Of a DNA stretch of 64,000 nt, positions 49,095-55,772 are shown piece after piece (within the stretch, counting starts at the first letter, position 1; each line of letters begins with the position of its first letter). The DNA is from a virus. The notes under the pieces are model-generated. The model was not told the origin of the DNA. It worked only from the letters and a program-made list of their open reading frames with translations, and made no database searches. The stretch is taken from the IMG/VR virus record IMGVR_UViG_3300020469_005214, positions 62,001 to 126,000 of that record. The stretch is one strand, 5' to 3'. A program made the position numbers and the translations under genes.

Positions 49095-49122
49095 TTGACA
49101 GCCACATAAAAAAAACTATAGT
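49095..49122 (+). promoter_or_regulatory. Class I promoter
   Basis: TTGACA (49095-49100), 16 bp, TATAGT (49117-49122), 7 nt to ATG 49130. Confidence 0.7.
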
Positions 49123-49129
49123 ATTAATC

Positions 49130-49285
49130 ATGAACATAGAAGATTTTACAAACTTAGAAGATAGCGGTTGGGGCGATGAGGAAATCATCAAAGAGATCGA
49201 GATACGTTGCGGGCTGAACAACTCAGATGCTTCTCGATTATATCTTAAATTAAAATATCAGAGATATATAAACGAAAAGGCTTGA
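49130..49285 (+). CDS. Hypothetical protein, 51 aa
   Basis: Acidic first half, basic helix at the C-terminus. The TGA stop is part of the following TTGACA box. Confidence 0.55.
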   Translation: MNIEDFTNLEDSGWGDEEIIKEIEIRCGLNNSDASRLYLKLKYQRYINEKA

Positions 49286-49310
49286 CAACCTTATAAAAGT
49301 AACCATACTA
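49282..49310 (+). promoter_or_regulatory. Class I promoter
   Basis: TTGACA (49282-49287), 17 bp, ATACTA (49305-49310), 5 nt to ATG 49316. Confidence 0.65.
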
Positions 49311-49315
49311 CAACC

Positions 49316-49534
49316 ATGACCACATCAAAACACTACTACAAACTAGAGATGCTACCAACTGCATCTTCTCGCAAAGTTGAAATCTTTTACTTCGGCAAAT
49401 GCCGTGAGGGTTTAGAAGCGGCTTACAGTTACTGCTCAAACGCTTGTGCTTGGCGTATCACTAGCGGTGGATTCAAGATCGACTTTAAGAATCTACCACT
49501 TTTAGACTTGCAATCTCTTTCCGTCTACGCATAA
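49316..49534 (+). CDS. Hypothetical protein, 72 aa
   Basis: Contains EGLEAAYSYCSNACAWRITSGGFKIDF; two Cys four residues apart. No recognised domain. TAATG overlap with the next gene. Confidence 0.55.
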   Translation: MTTSKHYYKLEMLPTASSRKVEIFYFGKCREGLEAAYSYCSNACAWRITSGGFKIDFKNLPLLDLQSLSVYA

Positions 49535-49776
49535 TGAAAACGATGAACATTAAACAATACTACACAGAGCGTTTTCCTACCGATGACCTAGGCAATGAGA
49601 TAAAAGACGATGTCACCTTTCTCGGCTTATTAGATATATTATTTAGAAACTTAGATGTCTATGATTATATGGGCGTAGGTGATAGCCTTGTAAGGGAAAG
49701 AGTGTTTGAAGGATTATCGGGATATACTAATTTAGATTATAGCTTCATCTATGATCTATGGTTGCAAAAAAAATAA
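49534..49776 (+). CDS. Hypothetical protein, 80 aa
   Basis: Acidic helical protein, translationally coupled to the preceding gene. No recognised domain. Confidence 0.55.
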   Translation: MKTMNIKQYYTERFPTDDLGNEIKDDVTFLGLLDILFRNLDVYDYMGVGDSLVRERVFEGLSGYTNLDYSFIYDLWLQKK

Positions 49777-49786
49777 ATAAAAAAAT

Positions 49787-49966
49787 ATGGCTAAAATATA
49801 TAAATGCACGGCTTGTATACAAGTAACAGTAGAAGCTGAAGACGAATTCGATGCACCATTTGAAGCGGGGATGCATCTAGACATCGGGGACATCGATTGG
49901 GATCTTGAAGAAGTTAAAGAGATCGAAACTAACTCTCAGTCTCTGACGAATGTCACGATAAATTAA
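49787..49966 (+). CDS. DpnD/PcfM-like small protein
   Basis: 59 aa. IYKCTACIQVTVEAEDEFDAPFEAGMHL: strand, VEAE turn and helix; acidic tail. Same family shape as 45938 and 47192. Confidence 0.5.
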   Translation: MAKIYKCTACIQVTVEAEDEFDAPFEAGMHLDIGDIDWDLEEVKEIETNSQSLTNVTIN

Positions 49967-49989
49967 TTTTATTTTTTTTTAAAAAAGAC

Positions 49990-50017
49990 TTGACTTTATT
50001 TTTTGTGTAACTACAGT
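49990..50017 (+). promoter_or_regulatory. Class I promoter
   Basis: TTGACT (49990-49995), 16 bp, TACAGT (50012-50017), 7 nt to ATG 50025. Preceded by poly-T/poly-A that may act as an UP element. Confidence 0.65.
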
Positions 50018-50024
50018 AGTAGGC

Positions 50025-50384
50025 ATGAAAGTAAGAGTATACCGCAACTTAACCAAAAAATGCCTCTCAGTCCAGACCATGACAAAGAAGGGCTGGAGAG
50101 TGACAAGACACGTCCAATCAATTTATCTGAAGGACGCCACATTCAAAGTGTCTGAAGCTGGACGCCAAAGAGTTCTTAAACAGAAGCGTAAGAATGTCCA
50201 CGCTTTAGTAGAGGGAAAAGAAATAGATCAATTTAATACTTCAACCTCAAAGGTTAGCTATAACCCTTACACTTCATCTTATTTTTTCTTGAGGGAAGAT
50301 CCAAGCAAAAAGATAGTTCAATCAAAAAGAGTTAAGATCATGACAACTGGAATTGAAGTTGAAGACTATGCGTTGAAAAACTAA
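50025..50384 (+). CDS. Hypothetical basic protein, 119 aa
   Basis: Strongly basic N-terminal 65 residues (YRNLTKKCLSVQ, KKGWRVTRHVQS, RQRVLKQKRKN), beta-rich. May bind nucleic acid; no named family. Confidence 0.6.
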   Translation: MKVRVYRNLTKKCLSVQTMTKKGWRVTRHVQSIYLKDATFKVSEAGRQRVLKQKRKNVHALVEGKEIDQFNTSTSKVSYNPYTSSYFFLREDPSKKIVQSKRVKIMTTGIEVEDYALKN

Positions 50385-50409
50385 TTAGAATTTTTTTTTT
50401 AAAAAAAAC

Positions 50410-50437
50410 TTGACTCAAGGGTATTTCCTGCTAGATT
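50410..50437 (+). promoter_or_regulatory. Class I promoter
   Basis: TTGACT (50410-50415), 16 bp, TAGATT (50432-50437), 6 nt to ATG 50444. Confidence 0.65.
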
Positions 50438-50443
50438 TGCATT

Positions 50444-50623
50444 ATGACCACAATTACTGACTACCTAACATATCGCAACTACTGCCACAACAGAATGTTG
50501 TCACCTAACATTCCCGCAGAAAAATGGATTAGAATTTATAAGGATCAACCAACCTTTGAAAAACTTTTTCAAAAAGAATGCAAAAAACTCTTGACAAAGA
50601 AAAAGAATCTGTCATTGTCTTAG
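50444..50623 (+). CDS. Hypothetical basic protein, 59 aa
   Basis: MTTITDYLTYRNYCHNRML start and Lys-rich tail. The tail codons contain the -35 box of the next gene's promoter. Confidence 0.5.
   Translation: MTTITDYLTYRNYCHNRMLSPNIPAEKWIRIYKDQPTFEKLFQKECKKLLTKKKNLSLS
50591..50620 (+). promoter_or_regulatory. Class I promoter inside a gene end
   Basis: TTGACA (50591-50596), 18 bp, TTGTCT (50615-50620). Leader of about 40 nt with two AACCAC boxes. The same CATTGTCTT -10 region occurs at 55719. Confidence 0.5.
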
Positions 50624-50668
50624 TTAGTTAACCACAGAAAACTAACCACAAAAAAACAAACTACTATT

Positions 50669-50929
50669 ATGGAAATGCAAAACACACTCACACTCGGACA
50701 AGCTTACATCGTCGATGGTAAACCTATGGTCTTACACACGCTCGAAAATGGTCGCTTCGGCTTTACAGATGGTCGCTATGGCTTCGGTCGCACACTTGGT
50801 CGTCGTGCTAGCGATGTAGAGATTCTTAACAACCTCAAGATCGCTGAAGGAATCAACCCTCAAGATATCCTTGACAAACTCAAGTCAAGTGTTCAGTATA
50901 TGGCTGACTACTACCGCTCAAGAGACTAA
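50669..50929 (+). CDS. Hypothetical protein, 86 aa
   Basis: GQAYIVDGKPMVLHTLENGRFGFTDGRYGFGRTLGRR is beta- and Arg-rich; helical C-terminus. No recognised domain. Confidence 0.6.
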   Translation: MEMQNTLTLGQAYIVDGKPMVLHTLENGRFGFTDGRYGFGRTLGRRASDVEILNNLKIAEGINPQDILDKLKSSVQYMADYYRSRD

Positions 50930-50953
50930 AACCAAAAAAAATTAATTTAAAAA

Positions 50954-51133
50954 ATGGAAACAGGATATAAAGTTGAGTTTATTACGCCAGAGTCTTTAGA
51001 AGAAAAAAAAGAATTAAAAAAAGCTCTTGCAATTGTTTTAAACGAAGCAGAGATATCTGCTCTTGGAGATAAAAACAAAAAAGTTTTGGACTCCGTAGAT
51101 TTGGTCAACAAAAAAGTTCTCAATCATCTTTAG
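50954..51133 (+). CDS. Hypothetical protein, 59 aa
   Basis: Helical Lys/Glu-rich protein. Preceded by an A-rich leader; followed by a terminator at 51176. Confidence 0.55.
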   Translation: METGYKVEFITPESLEEKKELKKALAIVLNEAEISALGDKNKKVLDSVDLVNKKVLNHL

Positions 51134-51175
51134 TGGTTAAAAAATTGAATTAAAAAAAACTTCGGAAAGGTTTTT

Positions 51176-51208
51176 ATACTAACTAAAAAAGTTAGTATTT
51201 TTTTTATT
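51176..51208 (+). terminator. Rho-independent terminator
   Basis: ATACTAAC (51176-51183), 7-nt loop, GTTAGTAT (51191-51198), then a T tract. Confidence 0.75.
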
Positions 51209-51214
51209 TTTTTC

Positions 51215-51243
51215 TTGACATCGTTAAAAAAAAGAAATATATT
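51215..51243 (+). promoter_or_regulatory. Class I promoter with structured leader
   Basis: TTGACA (51215-51220), 17 bp, TATATT (51238-51243). The 65-nt leader contains a TTG-loop hairpin: TAGTCAGC-TTG-GCTGACTA (51271-51289). Confidence 0.65.
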
Positions 51244-51270
51244 ATCTTAAATAATAGGAATTTTTTCCGT

Positions 51271-51289
51271 TAGTCAGCTTGGCTGACTA
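51271..51289 (+). repeat. TTG-triloop hairpin, copy 1
   Basis: Eight-bp perfect arms around TTG with inner GC/GC pairs. First of at least eight such hairpins (51.3-56.9 kb) whose outer stems differ but stay paired. Confidence 0.7.
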
Positions 51290-51314
51290 CTACATAGATA
51301 AAAAATTAATTAAT

Positions 51315-51476
51315 ATGAAAGAGATCAAAAGAATTATAAAATATATGTTTAGTAAACCCGTGCGAAAAAGATATGATGACAAATCTGTAATTGCAGAAAA
51401 TAAAACTAAAAAACTTCCAGATTCAGATTATGATGGAATGGGAAATTTTTCTAGGTTTGGTAAACCGCCAGGCTAA
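51315..51476 (+). CDS. Hypothetical protein, 53 aa
   Basis: Start at ATG 51315; the longer frame would translate the leader hairpin. Basic N-terminal half (KEIKRIIKYMF), DSDYDGMGNFSRFGKPPG tail. Confidence 0.5.
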   Translation: MKEIKRIIKYMFSKPVRKRYDDKSVIAENKTKKLPDSDYDGMGNFSRFGKPPG

Positions 51477-51508
51477 AAATTAAATTTATATTTTTTTTTA
51501 AAAAAAAC

Positions 51509-51537
51509 TTGACTTCGGGAAATAATTATACATTATT
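51509..51537 (+). promoter_or_regulatory. Class I promoter
   Basis: TTGACT (51509-51514), 17 bp, ATTATT (51532-51537), 6 nt to ATG 51544. Confidence 0.7.
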
Positions 51538-51543
51538 GTTTTT

Positions 51544-51780
51544 ATGTTAACCACATTTCACCAATGCATCGAAGAGGCTGAAAAGTTTCTCGCAAAAAAT
51601 AACATAGTTTGTTCTGAGTTTTCGGACAAATTATTTACTGGCGGTATTTCCTATGGTCAAACCATGTCTTTTAATTTTAAGATTGATCGTTTGAATGGAA
51701 GATTTACTAAACAATTTTTTCACTTCATTGTTAACCGAGACGAAAGCGGGCATTATGAAGCTATTAATTATGCTTTGTAA
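51544..51780 (+). CDS. Hypothetical protein, 78 aa
   Basis: Helical start, then beta-rich (GGISYGQTMSFNFKIDRLNG). No recognised domain. Confidence 0.6.
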   Translation: MLTTFHQCIEEAEKFLAKNNIVCSEFSDKLFTGGISYGQTMSFNFKIDRLNGRFTKQFFHFIVNRDESGHYEAINYAL

Positions 51781-51833
51781 GTAACTGATTTATAGTGACT
51801 TAGAATTATTTTCATCTTTTTTTAAAAAAAAAC

Positions 51834-51884
51834 TTGCAATCCGTATTTCTTATGTCATTGTATTAAACATAGCACCAATGCTAT
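51834..51884 (+). promoter_or_regulatory. Promoter and leader hairpin
   Basis: TTGCAA (51834-51839), 18 bp, TTGTAT (51858-51863), then hairpin ATAGCA-CCAA-TGCTAT (51869-51884) and CTAACCAC (51907-51914). A similar ATAGCA/TGCTAT hairpin precedes the 56441 gene. Confidence 0.5.
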
Positions 51885-51922
51885 ATCGCCAACCACGGCA
51901 AAAAAACTAACCACTATATTCT

Positions 51923-52162
51923 ATGACCAACTTAGAAAAAATCGACGCTCTCAAGTCAGAAAAACGTCTTGAGCTTATTGGATCAATCGCTAAGAAGCTA
52001 AAGGCAAAGAAAGTTGAGCCTAGCAGTTTCACAAGTGCAATGCACGAGATAGCAGAAAAAGACGATACATCTGCTTTCATCGCCCAGTCAGTTGAAAGTT
52101 TAAAAGACTTCAAAATCTATGAGAAGCCAGATGAAAATATCCTATCTGAAATGTTTGGATAA
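51923..52162 (+). CDS. Hypothetical protein, 79 aa
   Basis: Helical, charged (EKIDALKSEKRLELIGSIAKKLKAKKVEPS). Flanked by its own promoter/leader and a terminator, i.e. a single-gene transcript. Confidence 0.6.
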   Translation: MTNLEKIDALKSEKRLELIGSIAKKLKAKKVEPSSFTSAMHEIAEKDDTSAFIAQSVESLKDFKIYEKPDENILSEMFG

Positions 52163-52171
52163 CATCTAGCG

Positions 52172-52205
52172 AAATCCCCCTTTAGAAATTTAGGGGGATT
52201 TTTTT
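52172..52205 (+). terminator. Rho-independent terminator
   Basis: AAATCCCCC (52172-52180), 12-nt loop, GGGGGATTT (52193-52201) running into a T tract. Confidence 0.9.
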
Positions 52206-52515
52206 GTGTCTGTTATAAAATATTAATTTAAATAGTTGACAGATCAAAAAAAATAGACTTAAATAAATAATATAAATTAAAAAAAAAGAAAGAAATATAT
52301 TTCCTGAAATAATGTATCAGAAATCCCGATACAAAAAAAGTTTTTGTGATCCAAATAAGTGTATCCAAAATCCTGATACAGCTTGGCTGTATCAAAAAAT
52401 AGATATAAATAAAAAAAATAAAATAACTTTTAATAATCCGAAATAAAAGAGCCAGGAGAAAAAATAGGATAATATTATTTGGAGGTGATAAAAAAAATTA
52501 TTCTATATTTCCGGC
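52206..52515 (+). repeat. Hairpin/AAATAA repeat region
   Basis: No coding frame. Contains GTATC...GATAC hairpins (about 52314 and 52361), the composite GATACAGC-TTG-GCTGTATC (52375-52393) and AAATAA units (about 52352, 52441). Confidence 0.6.
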
Positions 52516-52553
52516 TATTAGCGGTGCTTATGATATGTATTAGTTAGACTTAT
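52516..52553 (+). promoter_or_regulatory. Tandem TATTAG-N5-CTTAT boxes, set 1
   Basis: Two copies at 52516 and 52538, exactly 22 bp apart, upstream of the promoter of the first DUF932 gene. The first is preceded by CCGG. Confidence 0.65.
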
Positions 52554-52625
52554 AGGCAGTAAAATTTTATTCTATATTATGCTCTGATTTTTTTTAAAAA
52601 AAACAATTTATTTTATCGTTAGGTG

Positions 52626-52654
52626 TTGACACGTTTTAAAAACTACTTTATTTT
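52626..52654 (+). promoter_or_regulatory. Class I promoter of DUF932 gene 1
   Basis: TTGACA (52626-52631), 17 bp, TATTTT (52649-52654) followed by ATAG, the same as at 54158. Confidence 0.65.
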
Positions 52655-52659
52655 ATAGG

Positions 52660-52763
52660 CCGTTCCTTCTCAGTTTTCCGCAAGTAATGAATCTTTCCCT
52701 CGACGGGGTTTGAAGACGCTTGGACTGAGATATCTAACCACAAAAAAAAGTAAGTTATATATT
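52660..52763 (+). ncRNA. Structured leader RNA, copy 1
   Basis: P1 TCTCAGT (52668-52674) with ACTGAGA (52724-52730); inner pairing CAAGT/GCTTG and CCC-TCGA-CGGG hairpin. The 5' 25 nt are identical to the leader at 54191 while the middle differs but still pairs. Followed by CTAACCAC. Confidence 0.6.
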
Positions 52764-53576
52764 ATGAAAACATCAATCGAAACACTACTGTCTTGGAATC
52801 CAACTGCTACACCTCTCTCTGATGAGTTTGGTAAAGTTGGTTACCAATCTATCCGTCGCGATGATAACAACTCTTTAATTGGAGTAGTTGGTCAAAAGCG
52901 TTCCATTATCTCGAATCGCGAGTGCGTCCAGTCTATCGTAGACATGGCAAACTCATTAAACGTTCCATTTGGAAACCCTTATGTTAACGAGTTTAACGGA
53001 GGCGGAAAAATTCACGTTTCTTTCCCTCTACCAGAGGAGAGAATACAAGGTGATTCTTTTAGCCCAGAATTGCGTTTTACTTTCTCACACGACTCTAGCG
53101 AGCGTAGGAGAGTCTATTTCGCTTATTCACGTAACGCTTGCTCTAACATCTTTGCAAGTGCTGTTAAAAAAGGAGAGGGAATTTTTGCTAAGTTTTCTCT
53201 GAATCACTCGGAGAATTTCGCTAGTCGAATCTCTGGTTTTCCAGAAAGAATCAAAGAGTTAAGATTTGAGACAGACAGTGCTATTCAGCGTTTGCAGTCT
53301 ATTAAAGTAGTAGACCCTGCCCCGTATATCAAACGCCTTATAAAAGGCGAGGGAAAGCGTTCTGACACGATCAGAGAAGAGATTGAAACTCTTTTCCGTT
53401 CTGGTCGCGGTAACGTAGGAGAAACTGCTTATGACATCTTTAACGGTTTTACTGAGTATTTAAACCACTCAGCGACATACAAAGAAACCGAAAATAAGAC
53501 GTCTGCTGAAAATCGCATAAGTAGATTAGTTAACACCGATATCGTAGATGTCGCGAGAGAGTTAGCTAGAGTCTAA
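52764..53576 (+). CDS. DUF932 family protein, paralogue 1
   Basis: 270 aa from ATG 52764 (the upstream in-frame ATG 52710 lies in the leader RNA). GETAYDIFNGFTEYLNHSATYKET near the C-terminus is the G.TAW.L.NA.TEY.dH signature of DUF932, a family found on phages and plasmids. IRRGDDN-like start, RFTFSHDSSERRRVYF and FSLNH in the middle. Clear relative of the 54286 product. Confidence 0.7.
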   Translation: MKTSIETLLSWNPTATPLSDEFGKVGYQSIRRDDNNSLIGVVGQKRSIISNRECVQSIVDMANSLNVPFGNPYVNEFNGGGKIHVSFPLPEERIQGDSFSPELRFTFSHDSSERRRVYFAYSRNACSNIFASAVKKGEGIFAKFSLNHSENFASRISGFPERIKELRFETDSAIQRLQSIKVVDPAPYIKRLIKGEGKRSDTIREEIETLFRSGRGNVGETAYDIFNGFTEYLNHSATYKETENKTSAENRISRLVNTDIVDVARELARV

Positions 53577-53583
53577 AAATTAC

Positions 53584-53620
53584 AAGGTCGTATTGGAAAT
53601 TCTGATACGACCTTTTTTTT
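53584..53620 (+). terminator. Rho-independent terminator
   Basis: AAGGTCGTAT (53584-53593), 11-nt loop, ATACGACCTT (53605-53614), T8 tract. The loop carries the GTATTGGAAATTCTGATAC motif of the hairpin repeats. Confidence 0.9.
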
Positions 53621-54036
53621 GGCGTAATAATACGAAATAATTTTTTTTCAAATTGTATTTGAAATCTGGATACAAAAATATAAAGCAGTTTTTTTTATCC
53701 GAAATAAAAGAGAAAATTTTTATTAGAGAGCTTGGCTCTCTAAAAATAGAAATATATTTTCCGAAATAATGATTAATTTTTTATTACAGAGCTTGGCTCT
53801 GTAAAATAGTTTTTTCTCTCTCAAATAATGTATTTGAAATTCTGATATAAAAAAAAAGAATTATATTCCCCAAATAAAAGAAAAACTTTTTATTAGAGGG
53901 CTTGGCCCTCTAAGTATAACCAGCAAATAAAAAAAAATAATTCTAAATAAATAAGCGCGTAATAAAGAAAAGTTTCCATAAATAAATAAGCGTATATAAA
54001 AAAGAATAATTTTTCCTGGTGCCGAGCAAAACCGGG
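53621..54036 (+). repeat. Hairpin/AAATAA repeat region
   Basis: TTG-loop hairpins at 53724-53742 (TAGAGAGC arms), 53784-53804 (TTACAGAGC) and 53893-53913 (TTAGAGGGC), GTATTTGAAATC..GATAC-type hairpins (about 53656, 53830) and at least six AAATAA units. No coding frame. Confidence 0.65.
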
Positions 54037-54074
54037 TATTAGCCGGTCTTATAGCAAGTATTAGATTATCTTAT
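54037..54074 (+). promoter_or_regulatory. Tandem TATTAG-N5-CTTAT boxes, set 2
   Basis: Copies at 54037 and 54059, 22 bp apart, preceded by CCGGG; upstream of the second DUF932 promoter. Confidence 0.65.
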
Positions 54075-54157
54075 GGCATACCGCCAGGCGGGATTTTAAC
54101 GGCCTATTTAGTGGAAAAATTTTTTTTATTTTTTTTCATCTATTTGCGCCTATGGAC

Positions 54158-54186
54158 TTGACTCACTTAAAAAACTATCCTATTTT
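54158..54186 (+). promoter_or_regulatory. Class I promoter of DUF932 gene 2
   Basis: TTGACT (54158-54163), 17 bp, TATTTT (54181-54186). Confidence 0.65.
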
Positions 54187-54190
54187 ATAG

Positions 54191-54285
54191 ATCGTTCCTT
54201 CTCAGTTTTCCGCAAGTGATGTATCTGCCTTTGATCGGGTAGGGGAAACTTGGACTGAGATACTAACCATAAAAGAAAGTAACTA
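54191..54285 (+). ncRNA. Structured leader RNA, copy 2
   Basis: P1 TCTCAGT (54200-54206) with ACTGAGA (54254-54260); inner CAAGT/ACTTG (54213-54217, 54248-54252). Same 5' block and 3' TTGGACTGAGATA as copy 1; followed by CTAACCAT. Confidence 0.6.
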
Positions 54286-55098
54286 ATGAAAACACTAAAT
54301 GCTCAACAAGCACTCGAACTCACAATCGTCGAATCTAAACTCAACTGCGAGTTTAAGCAGATCGACATTAATGGCGAGTATGCCGCGACTGTAGGTATCA
54401 AACGCTCGATACCGACATTCGAGAATCTGCTCGATCCATTCGTTCACTTGTCGAACGGCTTACAAGTCGACTTCGATCCTAAGATCGAATTGTTCCGCTC
54501 AAAGTTCGGAACTGAAGGCGCATCCTACGCGATGTCAATGCCACTCGGTAAAATCGAACTTGGCGGACGCGAGACCGAAACTCGCATCATTCGTAGAGGA
54601 TCATTCAATTCATCCGCATCCGATTCATTCGGCATTGAGATGATGGTAATGATTTGCTCAAACGGGATGATGGGATGGAAAGCCGAAAGCGAAAGCGGAC
54701 GCGCTAAGAGTCGCTTCTCACTCAACTGGGAATCGAACGCAGGAAACAAAGTCAATGCAATGCTAGACGGCTTTTCCTCAATGCAGGATCGATACATTCG
54801 GATCGCGGACGAACTTAGAGATATCAAACTCTCTAAGGAACAAGTCGACAATCGACTTGAGAAGCTATTCGGAAAAGACTCAAAGCAGTCGGATCGAGTT
54901 CGCGAACAAGTTCAAGATTTGTTCGTAAGTGGTAAGGGTAATCGTGGCGAGAATGCATGGGACTTGTTCAATGCCGTCACCGAATATCAGAATCATGAAC
55001 GAACTTACAAAGTGACTTCAGTTTCGTCCGATGAAAATCGTCGAAAGGGAATTCTCGACATTGACTTCGATTCACTTGCCGAAGTATTGGTAGCATAA
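54286..55098 (+). CDS. DUF932 family protein, paralogue 2
   Basis: 270 aa, the same length as paralogue 1. GIEMMVMICSNGMMGWKAES and GENAWDLFNAVTEYQNHERTYK are the two diagnostic DUF932 segments. G+C content is visibly higher than in neighbours, with frequent TCG/CGA codons, suggesting a different origin or different codon selection from paralogue 1. Confidence 0.75.
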   Translation: MKTLNAQQALELTIVESKLNCEFKQIDINGEYAATVGIKRSIPTFENLLDPFVHLSNGLQVDFDPKIELFRSKFGTEGASYAMSMPLGKIELGGRETETRIIRRGSFNSSASDSFGIEMMVMICSNGMMGWKAESESGRAKSRFSLNWESNAGNKVNAMLDGFSSMQDRYIRIADELRDIKLSKEQVDNRLEKLFGKDSKQSDRVREQVQDLFVSGKGNRGENAWDLFNAVTEYQNHERTYKVTSVSSDENRRKGILDIDFDSLAEVLVA

Positions 55099-55142
55099 TG
55101 GAAATTATAATTCTTACTTTCCTTCTGCTAGTCTTGTTCTAA
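55098..55142 (+). CDS. 14-aa hydrophobic micropeptide, member 3
   Basis: MEIIILTFLLLVLF, starting in a TAATG overlap with the DUF932 gene and ending just before the terminator. Nearly the same as the first 15 residues at 31680. Confidence 0.5.
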   Translation: MEIIILTFLLLVLF

Positions 55143-55148
55143 AAATCA

Positions 55149-55180
55149 AAGTCTCACTCGAAAGGGTGGGACTTTTTTTT
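55149..55180 (+). terminator. Rho-independent terminator
   Basis: AAGTCTCAC, 8-nt loop, GTGGGACTT, T8 tract. Confidence 0.85.
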
Positions 55181-55189
55181 ATGCCTTCC

Positions 55190-55440
55190 CCAAGAAATAG
55201 TTGTATTGAAAATTTGGATACATAAAAAAGGTTTTTATAATTCTAAATAGTGTATTGAAAATCTTGATACGACTTTAGTCGTATAGCAGTTTTTAAAATC
55301 GGAAATAATTGTATCCATAATCTTGATACGGCATTGCCGTATAAAAGTTTTTATCCCCGAAATAAAGGGACAATTTTTATTAGAAGGCTTGGCCTTCTAG
55401 ATGGTTTTAGTGTATCGAAAATCTTGATACAATCACCGGT
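55190..55440 (+). repeat. Hairpin/AAATAA repeat region
   Basis: Four GTATC/T...GATAC hairpins; two of them share the GATAC strand with a second hairpin: ATACGAC/GTCGTAT (55267-55284) and ATACGGC-ATT-GCCGTAT (55326-55342). TTG hairpin TAGAAGGC-TTG-GCCTTCTA at 55381-55399. Confidence 0.65.
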
Positions 55441-55442
55441 CC

Positions 55443-55480
55443 CATTAGCAAAACTGATTCTTAGTATTAGAAAATTTAAT
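55443..55480 (+). promoter_or_regulatory. Degenerate tandem TATTAG-N5-CTTAT boxes, set 3
   Basis: CATTAG-N5-CTGAT at 55443 and TATTAG-N5-TTAAT at 55465, again 22 bp apart and preceded by CCGG. Confidence 0.5.
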
Positions 55481-55499
55481 AGCTTTTTTATTTGACAAG

Positions 55500-55696
55500 C
55501 CCGGATTTTTATGTTAGCCAAAAGTCTTGGTACTAGCGCAGGGGTGGTAGTTCTCCCGAACGTTTTATCGCACCCTTAACTATTACAATGATTATTTTTT
55601 TATACTTTGCAAGCTTTTTTTTATTTTTTTTTATTTTTTTTCTTAGACCGGGAACCTGGGACCTGGCATCCCTGCAAAGTTTTTTTATTTTTTTAT
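55500..55696. other. Gene-free stretch with hairpins and T tracts
   Basis: Includes GTTC-TCCC-GAAC inside a GGGTG/CACCC pairing (about 55544-55576), long T tracts and GGGA/TCCC pairs near 55655-55670. No convincing gene on either strand. Confidence 0.5.
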
Positions 55697-55726
55697 TTGA
55701 CAACCTATTTTCTCTATCCATTGTCT
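55697..55726 (+). promoter_or_regulatory. Promoter with hairpin leader
   Basis: TTGACA (55697-55702), 18 bp, TTGTCT (55721-55726). The leader folds as GTCGAG-GGGC...GCCC...CTCGAC before ATG 55773. Confidence 0.5.
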
Positions 55727-55772
55727 TTTATGTCGAGGGGCAATTCAGCCCAAACAACTCGACCTACATAAC

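Noticed and set aside
52710-52763. 18-residue N-terminal extension of DUF932 paralogue 1
   Set aside because: It would translate the conserved leader RNA, and paralogue 2 starts at the position equal to ATG 52764.
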